From contig DEWC01000036.1 in assembly GCA_002363095.1 (NCBI GenBank), positions 1 through 16,431 of the forward strand: a stretch of DNA of 16,431 nucleotides, written 5' to 3'. Each line of letters starts with the position of its first letter. Position 1 is the first letter of the stretch. This DNA is from Ruminococcaceae bacterium UBA3220. GTDB taxonomy: Bacteria > Bacillota > Clostridia > Oscillospirales > Acutalibacteraceae. This document shows, piece after piece, positions 6,131-12,601 of the stretch. A program made the position numbers and the translations under genes. Under the pieces are notes generated by a model that was not told the origin of the DNA, searched no databases, and saw only the letters and a program-made list of their open reading frames with translations.

Positions 6131-6334
6131 ATGAAAATAAGACTCAACGAAAACCGGGAAGTTGTCAACACCGTTAAAGAAGGTCTTAAAAGAACCGGCG
6201 GTTACTGCCCTTGCCGAAGGGAAAGAAAAGAAGAATACAGGTGTATGTGCGAAGAATTCAAGGCGCAAATCGCAGACCCGAATTTTGAGGGATATTGCCA
6301 CTGTATGCTTTATTACAAATCACTTGAAGATTAA
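6131..6334 (+). CDS. Ferredoxin-thioredoxin reductase catalytic subunit-like protein
   Basis: This 67-residue protein has three CxC pairs: GYCPCR (C26, C28), RCMC (C38, C40) and GYCHCMLY (C56, C58). This is the signature of the catalytic subunit of ferredoxin-thioredoxin reductase, where four of these cysteines bind a [4Fe-4S] cluster and the remaining two form the active disulfide that reduces thioredoxin. The plant and cyanobacterial enzyme also has CPCR and CHCML, so the match is close. Those enzymes are about 110 residues; this one lacks most of the N-terminal part and the seventh cysteine. No variable subunit is encoded nearby. The start is one base after the stop of the TlpA-like gene with only a weak ribosome site, suggesting translational coupling. 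Thioredoxin follows 11 bp later, which supports the function. Confidence 0.88.
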   Translation: MKIRLNENREVVNTVKEGLKRTGGYCPCRRERKEEYRCMCEEFKAQIADPNFEGYCHCMLYYKSLED

Positions 6335-6345
6335 AGGAGAAAAAG

Positions 6346-6660
6346 ATGGCTGAAATTGTTTTAACAAAGGAAAACTTTGAAACCGAGGTAAAGAATTCCG
6401 ACATACCCGTCCTTGTCGATTTTTGGGCGACTTGGTGCGGACCTTGCAAAATGATAGCCCCGATAATCGGGGAGATTGCCGACGAATTTGACGGAAAAAT
6501 CAAGGTCTGCAAGGTAGATGTCGATGAACAACCCGAGCTTGCCTCCGCTTTTAAGATTGCGAGCATTCCAACCCTTGTTGTAATTAAGAACGGCGAGGTC
6601 AAGGATATGGCGGTAGGCTACCGTCAAAAGGACGATATCATAAAAATGCTGGAGATTTGA
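6346..6660 (+). CDS. trxA: Thioredoxin
   Basis: This is a canonical 104-residue cytosolic thioredoxin with VDFWATWCGPCKMIAP (C31, C34), the buried Asp in VLVDFWA, and the SIPTLVVIKNGE cis-proline loop. It reduces protein disulfides and is the normal electron donor to CcdA. AAAGGAG precedes the ATG. It ends the redox operon, followed by an intrinsic terminator. It sits beside an FTR-like protein rather than a trxB, so the likely reductant is ferredoxin; a thioredoxin reductase elsewhere in the genome cannot be excluded. Confidence 0.98.
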   Translation: MAEIVLTKENFETEVKNSDIPVLVDFWATWCGPCKMIAPIIGEIADEFDGKIKVCKVDVDEQPELASAFKIASIPTLVVIKNGEVKDMAVGYRQKDDIIKMLEI

Positions 6661-6673
6661 TTTTGCAAAAAAG

Positions 6674-6711
6674 AGCGCATTGTCCCGGACGAAAAGACGA
6701 TGCGCTTTTTT
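6674..6711 (+). terminator. Intrinsic terminator after trxA
   Basis: An 11-bp stem (6674-6684 with 6696-6706, one G-U pair) with an 11-nt loop is followed by a run of T through 6711. It starts 14 nt past the thioredoxin stop and separates the redox operon from the polysaccharide operon. Confidence 0.9.
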
Positions 6712-6738
6712 AATGCCGTTTTTGCGCGGAAATATGTA

Positions 6739-6767
6739 TTGACAAAACAGTAAAAAAGATATATTAT
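6739..6767 (+). promoter_or_regulatory. Promoter of the polysaccharide operon
   Basis: A perfect TTGACA (6739-6744) is followed after 17 bp by TATTAT (6762-6767). It lies about 85 bp before the first gene, leaving a leader of roughly 75 nt that contains T-rich runs near 6786-6820. No clear riboswitch fold was seen in the leader. Confidence 0.75.
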
Positions 6768-6852
6768 ATATGTGAATATATTAGACTTTTTTCAGACAAA
6801 GGATTTTTGTTTTTTTTAACACTTAACTTCAGTTTTAAGGGGCGTCAGATTT

Positions 6853-7632
6853 ATGGGGAAAATGCCGGTGGATAAAAAGAGGGAAGACACCTATACGGTG
6901 GACTTTGTTCGCATATTCAAGTGTCTGTTGAGTAAAGCATGGATGATAGCAATAACCTCGGTTCTTGTTGCCGCCATTTCTTTTTCGTATGCTTTTTTTA
7001 TGGTTAAGCCAAAGTATTCTTCTTCTACAAAACTTTATGTTAACAACTCCCTTTCCATCGATAAGATAAGTATTTCGAGTGCGGACATTACGGCTTCTCA
7101 AAGTCTTATAAAAACTTATATCGCCATTCTTCAAAGCCGCAGCATTCTTGAACAAATCGCCGAAACCGCGGATGTTGACTACACTCCTGAAGAACTTACA
7201 AGTATGATTACGGCGAACGCGGTCAACGATACCGAAATAATGAGGGTAACCGTAACAAGCGAAGACCCCGAAGAGGCTTATAATATAGCCGATGCGATTT
7301 CGGTAGTTCTCCCCGATAAGATTGCCGGAATAATTGAAGGCTCTTCAATGGTTGTAGTCGATAAACCGATAGTGAACCGTCAAAAGGTTTCTCCGAGTTT
7401 TATAAAGTATACCGTTATCGGTTTTATTTTAGGGCTTGTTTTATCCGCGTTGGTAATTATCATCACCGATTCGCTTGACGATACGATTCATGACGATGAT
7501 TATATTTCGAATCTGTATGGTTACCCGCTTCTCGGAAAGGTGCAAAATCTCAATTCTTCCGATTCAAAGTCATACAAGTATAACTATTATTACGGACGCT
7601 CAGCCTCAAAAAACGGGCCTGCTAACGGTTAG
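6853..7632 (+). CDS. Wzz/CpsC-family capsule chain-length determinant
   Basis: This 259-residue membrane protein has the two-helix layout of polysaccharide co-polymerases. Helix one is at about 30-52 and helix two at about 186-205, with an external domain between them. The family segment before helix two is present (VVDKPIVNRQKVSPSFIKY). After helix two comes DSLDDTIHDDDYI, then a cytosolic tail. In Gram-positive bacteria this protein activates the separate BY-kinase encoded next, and the pair controls polymer length and export. The tail is tyrosine-rich (Y241, Y243, Y245-Y247), resembling the tail of the kinase itself. It is the first gene after the promoter and is followed 12 bp later by the kinase. 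An AAGGGG ribosome site precedes the chosen ATG. Confidence 0.94.
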   Translation: MGKMPVDKKREDTYTVDFVRIFKCLLSKAWMIAITSVLVAAISFSYAFFMVKPKYSSSTKLYVNNSLSIDKISISSADITASQSLIKTYIAILQSRSILEQIAETADVDYTPEELTSMITANAVNDTEIMRVTVTSEDPEEAYNIADAISVVLPDKIAGIIEGSSMVVVDKPIVNRQKVSPSFIKYTVIGFILGLVLSALVIIITDSLDDTIHDDDYISNLYGYPLLGKVQNLNSSDSKSYKYNYYYGRSASKNGPANG

Positions 7633-7644
7633 GACGGTGATAAA

Positions 7645-8418
7645 ATGGGATTTTTTGCAAATATTAAGAAAAAACGAAATATCAAAAAAGGCAACGAATC
7701 AAAGCAAAATGCCGGTCCTAAGGCTTTAAAATTCGCCGCCAAAGAGCAATACAAACAGATAAGAGAAAATCTGAGTTTCCTTCTGCCGCAGGACGGAAAT
7801 TCCGTAGTTATCGGAGTTACGAGTTCGGTCAGAAGCGAAGGAAAATCAACCACCGCTATAAACTTAGCCTCGGTTTTGGCTGAAAAGGATTGCAGGGTTT
7901 TAGTAATCGACGCCGACCTGCGAATTCCGACCGTTGCAAAAAAACTCGGCATAGAAAGAACTCCGGGGTTGTCGAATTTCCTGATAGGTCAGCTTGAAAA
8001 GGCCCCCATTTACGGGCTTAAAACCAACGAAAAGTTGTTTGTTATCCCGTCGGGCGATATACCGCCTAATCCTTCCGAGCTTTTGGGGTCTGACAGAATG
8101 GCGGCCTTTGTCGAAAAACTGAAAGAGTCTTTTGATTATATTTTAATCGATACTCCGCCGGTAAATCTTGTTTCCGATGCATTGGCTTTGTCTCCTGTTT
8201 TAAACGGGCTGATTGTTGTAACGCGTGAGAGTTTTACCGAAAAACGCGAGATAAAACGGTGTTTCAGGCAATTACAGCTTGCCGATGTCAAGGTTCTCGG
8301 TACCGTTCTTAACGATGCAAGCGGCGGAAGAGCCAAGAAATACCGAGGCAGCGGTTATAATTATTACAGAAAGGCGGATTATATATCCCCCGAAACCAAA
8401 CAAAAGAAAAAAGATTGA
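7645..8418 (+). CDS. CpsD/CapB-family tyrosine-protein kinase
   Basis: This is a 257-residue cytosolic BY-kinase that autophosphorylates on a C-terminal tyrosine cluster and regulates polysaccharide assembly with its CpsC partner. Walker A is SSVRSEGKST (about 60-69), Walker A' is VLVIDADLR (85-93), and Walker B is YILIDTPP (165-172). The tail carries Y233, Y238, Y240, Y241 and Y246, followed by a Lys-rich end. The N-terminal EQYKQIRENLSFL helix is the usual oligomerisation element of the family. Length is slightly above the usual 230-250 residues. The gene ends at a small hairpin with a T-run, which could lower expression of the genes beyond. Confidence 0.95.
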   Translation: MGFFANIKKKRNIKKGNESKQNAGPKALKFAAKEQYKQIRENLSFLLPQDGNSVVIGVTSSVRSEGKSTTAINLASVLAEKDCRVLVIDADLRIPTVAKKLGIERTPGLSNFLIGQLEKAPIYGLKTNEKLFVIPSGDIPPNPSELLGSDRMAAFVEKLKESFDYILIDTPPVNLVSDALALSPVLNGLIVVTRESFTEKREIKRCFRQLQLADVKVLGTVLNDASGGRAKKYRGSGYNYYRKADYISPETKQKKKD

Positions 8419-8438
8419 AGTATCAACACTTCTTTTTT
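8417..8438 (+). terminator. Weak hairpin with T-run after the kinase gene
   Basis: A 5-bp stem GAAGT/ACTTC (8417-8421 with 8428-8432) with a 6-nt loop is followed by six T. The stem is short, so it would act at most as a partial terminator or attenuator between the regulatory pair and the rest of the operon. Confidence 0.35.
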
Positions 8439-8474
8439 CAATAAAAAATATTTTTTAAAAGGGAGCTTAAAAAA

Positions 8475-9146
8475 ATGAAAAAACTGATTACATTACTGGT
8501 AGCCTTTATTATGGTGTTCACTTTATGCGTTCCTGCCTTTGCGGCGGAGGGCTCCTTTGTTCAGAGCCCGGGCAAGACAAATCCCGAAGTAACCAATGTT
8601 CAAACCGACATTCCGAACTATGACGGAAGAATTATCATTGTTCCTTATGATCGGAAAACGACCCTTCCGGCTGATGAGTCTAACCTTATGGACCGGGCAT
8701 ATGACGATATCGCCGGTAAGACGCACAACGGTAACAATCTCGGCGAAGTAATTGACCAAATCGCCAAGGATAATAACACTACGAGCGATAAATTAGGTGT
8801 TTCCGATTTGTTCAATGTTCGCGAAACCAATGTAAACTATAATTCCAACGGTACCTATACCATTACCGTTGCCGTAAGCAATGTCGGTAACTTCCAATCA
8901 CTTATTTACAGGGATAAGGACGGCGTATGGCATACCGTTCCCGGCGCCAAGCTTTCGGCAGACGGAAAGTACTTGACCTTTACAACTACGGTACTTTCGG
9001 TTCCGTATGCGTTTGTTGTTGAAAAAACCGGCGCTTCCCCGAAAACCGGTGATACGGGAGCAATATATATTTGTTTTGCTCTTGTTTCTTCGGCAGCGAT
9101 GATGGTATTCCTTGGATTTAAACTTAAATCATACCGCAAGGCATAA
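8475..9146 (+). CDS. SPKTG-anchored cell-surface protein of unknown function
   Basis: I do not recognise the body of this 223-residue protein. It starts with a clear signal peptide (MKKLITLLVAFIMVFTLCVPAFA, cleavage likely after AFA). It ends with a sortase-type sorting signal: SPKTGD, a hydrophobic stretch (about 192-212), and a basic end (KLKSYRKA). The middle has an Asn/Thr-rich extracellular part. A segment around 150-185 (DGVWHTVPGAKLSADGKYLT, then FTTTVLSVPYAFVV) resembles the short beta motif often seen before SPKTG/LPXTG signals in Clostridia surface proteins. A GGGAG ribosome site precedes the ATG. It is unusual inside a polysaccharide operon, between the kinase and the LCP ligase, with 8 bp to the latter. 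An accessory role in attaching or organising the polymer is only a guess. Confidence 0.85.
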   Translation: MKKLITLLVAFIMVFTLCVPAFAAEGSFVQSPGKTNPEVTNVQTDIPNYDGRIIIVPYDRKTTLPADESNLMDRAYDDIAGKTHNGNNLGEVIDQIAKDNNTTSDKLGVSDLFNVRETNVNYNSNGTYTITVAVSNVGNFQSLIYRDKDGVWHTVPGAKLSADGKYLTFTTTVLSVPYAFVVEKTGASPKTGDTGAIYICFALVSSAAMMVFLGFKLKSYRKA

Positions 9147-9154
9147 CCGCTTTT

Positions 9155-10126
9155 ATGTTCGATAAAAAGGCAAAACTTATTGCCGTTGTTTCTACGGTTG
9201 TTTTGGCAATTGCTGTTATTGCCTCATGCCTTTTATTCGGCGGCAATAATAAGTCGGAAAACCGTAATGTTAAGGAAACAGCGGTAGAGGACGGCTCGAT
9301 TTCCTTCGGCGGCAAGACCTATGTTCTTAATGAAGATATAACCTCTTTTTTGGTTATCGGTCTTGATACAATGGAGGTTTCAAACGAATATGACGACCAT
9401 CAGCAGGCTGACTTTTTGATGCTTTTCATCTTTGATAATTCAAGCAAAAAGTATACGGCGCTGCATATCAACCGCGATACAATGGCTGAGGTCAATACCC
9501 TCGCTATGGACGGCTCTAAGGTAAAATCCGAAAAGAAGCAAATCGCCCTTGCTCACACCGAGGGGGACGGCGGAAAGATGAGTTGTCAGAATACGGCTGA
9601 TGCCGTTTCATCCCTTCTTATGGGCGTTAAGATTGATTATTACGCGTCCTTTACAATGGACGCAGTTGCCGTTGTGAACGACAGTGTAGGCGGCGTGCCG
9701 GTTGAAATTGAGGATGATATGACGACGGTTGACCCGGCTTTCAAAAAAGGTGAAACCGTAATCCTTAACGGCTCGCAGGCACTTAAATTTGTCCGTGCAA
9801 GAGGCGAACTTAAAGATTCAAGCAACGCCAAAAGAATGGTAAGACAACGGGAATACCTTACGAATCTGTTTCGTGCGATAAAGCAAAGAACCGAAACGGA
9901 AGACGGCTATTTTAACGGACTATTTCCGAAGGTTTCCAAAAGCGTGGTTACGAATTGCTCCTTAACAAAGCTTGCTTCAATGTGGGAAAACTTTTCCGGC
10001 TTTACAAACTCCGGATTTCCGGAAATAGCGGGCGAACTCAAAACCGGTGAAAAGTTTATGGAGTTTTACCCCGATAAAGAACAACTTGAAAAAACCGTAA
10101 TTGATTTGTTCTATAAAGAAAAATAA
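9155..10126 (+). CDS. LCP (LytR-CpsA-Psr) family cell-wall polymer ligase
   Basis: LCP proteins transfer finished polysaccharide or teichoic acid from its lipid carrier to peptidoglycan outside the membrane. This 323-residue protein has an N-terminal membrane segment (about 8-28) and an LCP domain from about 63. It shows FLVIGLD, QQADFLMLF (D86), INRDTM with R107-D108 (the family's phosphate-binding Arg), VRARGELKDSSNAKRM, and R230-Q231 in RMVRQREYL. An IASC sequence at 22-25 fits a lipobox pattern, so lipid anchoring is possible, though a plain signal anchor is more usual. The start is 8 bp after the SPKTG gene and has no strong ribosome site, suggesting coupling. Its place in the operon implies it attaches this locus's polymer to the wall. 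Confidence 0.93.
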   Translation: MFDKKAKLIAVVSTVVLAIAVIASCLLFGGNNKSENRNVKETAVEDGSISFGGKTYVLNEDITSFLVIGLDTMEVSNEYDDHQQADFLMLFIFDNSSKKYTALHINRDTMAEVNTLAMDGSKVKSEKKQIALAHTEGDGGKMSCQNTADAVSSLLMGVKIDYYASFTMDAVAVVNDSVGGVPVEIEDDMTTVDPAFKKGETVILNGSQALKFVRARGELKDSSNAKRMVRQREYLTNLFRAIKQRTETEDGYFNGLFPKVSKSVVTNCSLTKLASMWENFSGFTNSGFPEIAGELKTGEKFMEFYPDKEQLEKTVIDLFYKEK

Positions 10127-10150
10127 CCCGGGCATTGATACTTGCCGGGT
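10126..10150 (+). promoter_or_regulatory. Hairpin overlapping the sugar-transferase ribosome site
   Basis: ACCCGG (10126-10131) pairs with CCGGGT (10145-10150), and two more pairs form across a bulged G. The right arm includes part of the GGGTAGG ribosome site for the likely GTG start at 10160. The left arm overlaps the stop of the LCP gene. No T-run follows, so this is not a typical terminator. Translation through the LCP stop could open it, which would couple the two genes. Confidence 0.4.
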
Positions 10151-10159
10151 AGGTTGAAA

Positions 10160-10819
10160 GTGCGATACATAGTGAAAAAAGGCAGCAGAGGAATCTATAA
10201 TAGATTTTTTAAGAGATTGCTCGATATTTTAATTGCTCTGATTCTTTTTATTCCGGCTCTCGTGATAGTAACTGTTTGCTATCTGGCAATTAAAATCGAA
10301 TCAAAAGGCCCGGCGTTTTTCGTTCAGAAGCGTCCCGGCTACAAAGGCAAGATATTTAAGATTTATAAGTTGCGGACTATGAGGATTGACACCGAAAAGG
10401 ACGGTCGAAAACTCTCCGATATGGAGAGAATGACCAAAACCGGTGTTGTCATAAGAAAGCTGAGTCTCGATGAATTGCCGCAAATACTAAATATTTTAAG
10501 GGGCGAAATGTCCTTTATAGGAAATCGGCCGCTTCTTGAGAAATATCTTGAATACTACACGCCCGAGCAGATGCGCCGCCATGATGTCCGTCCGGGAATT
10601 TCGGGATGGGCGCAGGTTAACGGACGAAATGAACTTACTTGGGAACAGAAATTTGAACGCGATATATGGTATGTTGACAATGTTAGTTTCGCATTGGATG
10701 TAAAAATATTCTTTATGACTATAAAAAATGTCTTTAAGCACAGCGGTATAAATGCCGGAATTAACGAAACTATGCAGGAATTTACGGGAAGCGGAGAGAT
10801 GGTGTCTTTGGATAAATGA
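10160..10819 (+). CDS. Initiating sugar-phosphate transferase (bacterial sugar transferase family)
   Basis: These monotopic membrane enzymes move a sugar-1-phosphate from a nucleotide sugar to undecaprenyl phosphate, the first step of repeat-unit assembly. Visible motifs are FFKRLLDILIA, the membrane segment about 22-46, SKGPAFFVQKRPGYKGKIF, YKLRTM (70-74), the catalytic D104-E105 in LSLDELPQ, SFIGNRP, and RPGISGWAQVNGRN (144-157). At about 219 residues it is the short PglC-like form without the extra N-terminal domain of WbaP. The start is uncertain. GTG at 10160 has GGGTAGG 6 nt upstream and is preferred; TTG at 10142 or GTG at 10172 are possible. Its stop overlaps the next start as ATGA. 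The sugar cannot be read from sequence, though the acetyltransferase neighbour suggests an amino sugar. Confidence 0.93.
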   Translation: MRYIVKKGSRGIYNRFFKRLLDILIALILFIPALVIVTVCYLAIKIESKGPAFFVQKRPGYKGKIFKIYKLRTMRIDTEKDGRKLSDMERMTKTGVVIRKLSLDELPQILNILRGEMSFIGNRPLLEKYLEYYTPEQMRRHDVRPGISGWAQVNGRNELTWEQKFERDIWYVDNVSFALDVKIFFMTIKNVFKHSGINAGINETMQEFTGSGEMVSLDK

Positions 10820-11421
10820 GAGATAAACTGATGATAATCGGCGCCGGCGGACAGGGTGCCGTTTGCGCTGATGTTGCGAAACTGTGCGGATACAAAACCA
10901 TCGAGTTTTTGGATGATATAAGGCTCGAAAAAGAAAACGTTAAGGGACCTACTTCGCTTTTACCTTCTGTGGTCGGCGATTATGATATATTTGTCGCGAT
11001 AGGCGATAATAGGATAAGACGGTCTTTTATCGAAAAAGCAATTTCCGCAAACGGCGATTTGGCGACACTCATTCACCCTTCAAGCATCATTTCCGAAAAT
11101 GTTAAAATCGGTGCCGGTACGGTTGTTACCGCGGGCGCCGTTATAAATCCCGGAGCGGTTGTCGGTATCGGCGTGATAGTAAATACATTAAGCTCGGTCG
11201 ACCATAACTGCGAACTCGGCGATTATTCTCATATCGGCGTAGGCTCACACCTTGCCGGTACGGTAAAAACCGGCGAGGAAACCTTTGTCGGTGCGGGAGC
11301 TGTAATTATAAATAATATATCCATTGCTCCGCAAACGGTCATTGGCGCCGGTGCGGTGGTTATTAAAGACTTAACGGAAACAGGTACCTATGTCGGCGTA
11401 CCGGTCAGGAAGATAAAGTGA
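10816..11421 (+). CDS. PglD/NeuD-type sugar acetyltransferase
   Basis: This 201-residue enzyme has an N-terminal nucleotide-sugar-binding part (MIIGAGGQGAVCADVA, glycine turn at 9-14) and a C-terminal left-handed beta helix of hexapeptide repeats (about 95-185). The likely catalytic base is H130 in SSVDHNCELGDYSHIG. The end, TYVGVPVRKIK, is typical of the family. PglD acetylates UDP-4-amino sugars on the way to di-N-acetylbacillosamine; NeuD acetylates sialic acid. Which substrate applies here is not readable, and no aminotransferase or dehydratase gene is in the window. It overlaps both neighbours (ATGA in front, GTGA behind), so it is translated as part of a tight unit with the initiating transferase. 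Confidence 0.92.
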   Translation: MRDKLMIIGAGGQGAVCADVAKLCGYKTIEFLDDIRLEKENVKGPTSLLPSVVGDYDIFVAIGDNRIRRSFIEKAISANGDLATLIHPSSIISENVKIGAGTVVTAGAVINPGAVVGIGVIVNTLSSVDHNCELGDYSHIGVGSHLAGTVKTGEETFVGAGAVIINNISIAPQTVIGAGAVVIKDLTETGTYVGVPVRKIK

Positions 11422-12566
11422 GTAAAAAGATTTGCTATGTCGTTACCATACCGCTGACAATAAAGGCGTTTTTTATTCCGCAAATCAGGTATCTTTCCAA
11501 TAATGGTTTTGATGTTACGGTGGTTTGTTCCCGTTTTGGTTCGGATGATGCCGAAGTTGTCGAGAATCAACTTAACGGTTTCGCAAAAATCCATTATATT
11601 GATATGCCAAGGGGTCTGTCTTTTTTCGGTTCGATAAAAGCAATACATAAACTTAAAAGGTTTTTCAAAAAAGAAAAATTTGATTTGATACAGTATTCCA
11701 CGCCTAATGCTTCTCTATACGCGTCGACGGCGGCGCTTTTTACAGGGTGTAAAATTCGCAACTATCATTTAATGGGATTCAGGTTTTTGGGTGAAAAAGG
11801 TATCTATGGGTTTATTCTTAAACTGATGGAAAAAATCACTTGTCTTTTTTCCACAAACATAGAATGTGTAAGCAGGTCAAATTTAGAATTAGGTTTGAAC
11901 TTGAAAATATTTAATGAAAAGAAAGCAACCGTTGTCTGGAACGGAAGCAGCGGCGGAGTTGACTGTAAGCGTTTTGATATAAAAAAGCGAGAAGCGTGGC
12001 GAGCCGGACTTAGAAAAGATTTAGGTTATTCGGAGAGCGACTTTATTTACGGTTATGTAGGACGGATTACGCGCGATAAAGGTATCAATGAACTTATTGA
12101 GGCGTTTTTATCCTTAAACAACGGCGCGAAACTTTTTATAATCGGCAATTATGAAAACGACGGTTCTGTGGATTCGGTCTTGTGGGATAAGGCGCTGCAT
12201 TCTGAAAACATACGGATTCACGGTCCTACCGATGAAATAGAGAAATATTATGCTCTTATAGATGTTTTGGTATTTCCGAGTCATCGAGAGGGTTTCGGCA
12301 ATGTGATTATCGAGGCTGCCGCAGTCGGTACGCCTGCTGTTGTTGCCGATATTCCGGGTCCGCGGGATTGCGTTGTTGCCGGGAAAACCGGGTGGTTTTT
12401 TTCTTTGTCCGAGAAAAGCGGTCTTGCGAATTCAATGAAAAAGGTTAAAAATATTGACTGCCTTGAATTCGGTAAGAATGCAGAGGATTTTGTAAAAAAC
12501 AATTTCGACAGTGAAGTGCTTTGCAAAAAAATATGCGATAGAAAAAACAAATTGTTATCGCAATAA
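11418..12566 (+). CDS. GT4-family glycosyltransferase
   Basis: This 382-residue GT-B retaining glycosyltransferase starts at a GTG that overlaps the previous stop. The N-terminal Rossmann domain begins KKICYVVTIPLTIKAFF. The C-terminal domain begins around FIYGYVGRITRDKGINELIEAF, and the nucleotide-sugar-binding region is FPSHREGFGNVIIEAAAVGTP. This holds the E-x7-E pair at E291 and E299. It would add a sugar to the lipid-linked intermediate on the cytosolic face. The donor and linkage cannot be inferred from these motifs. A short AT-rich gap separates it from the kinase-like gene behind. Confidence 0.93.
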   Translation: MSKKICYVVTIPLTIKAFFIPQIRYLSNNGFDVTVVCSRFGSDDAEVVENQLNGFAKIHYIDMPRGLSFFGSIKAIHKLKRFFKKEKFDLIQYSTPNASLYASTAALFTGCKIRNYHLMGFRFLGEKGIYGFILKLMEKITCLFSTNIECVSRSNLELGLNLKIFNEKKATVVWNGSSGGVDCKRFDIKKREAWRAGLRKDLGYSESDFIYGYVGRITRDKGINELIEAFLSLNNGAKLFIIGNYENDGSVDSVLWDKALHSENIRIHGPTDEIEKYYALIDVLVFPSHREGFGNVIIEAAAVGTPAVVADIPGPRDCVVAGKTGWFFSLSEKSGLANSMKKVKNIDCLEFGKNAEDFVKNNFDSEVLCKKICDRKNKLLSQ

Positions 12567-12601
12567 ATTGAGTGTTTATAGAATATCGGCTGGTGATAGA
12601 A

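Noticed and set aside
6768..6852. Riboswitch or RNA leader before the polysaccharide operon
   Set aside because: The leader of about 75 nt is T-rich and I could find no stable fold or known motif in it.
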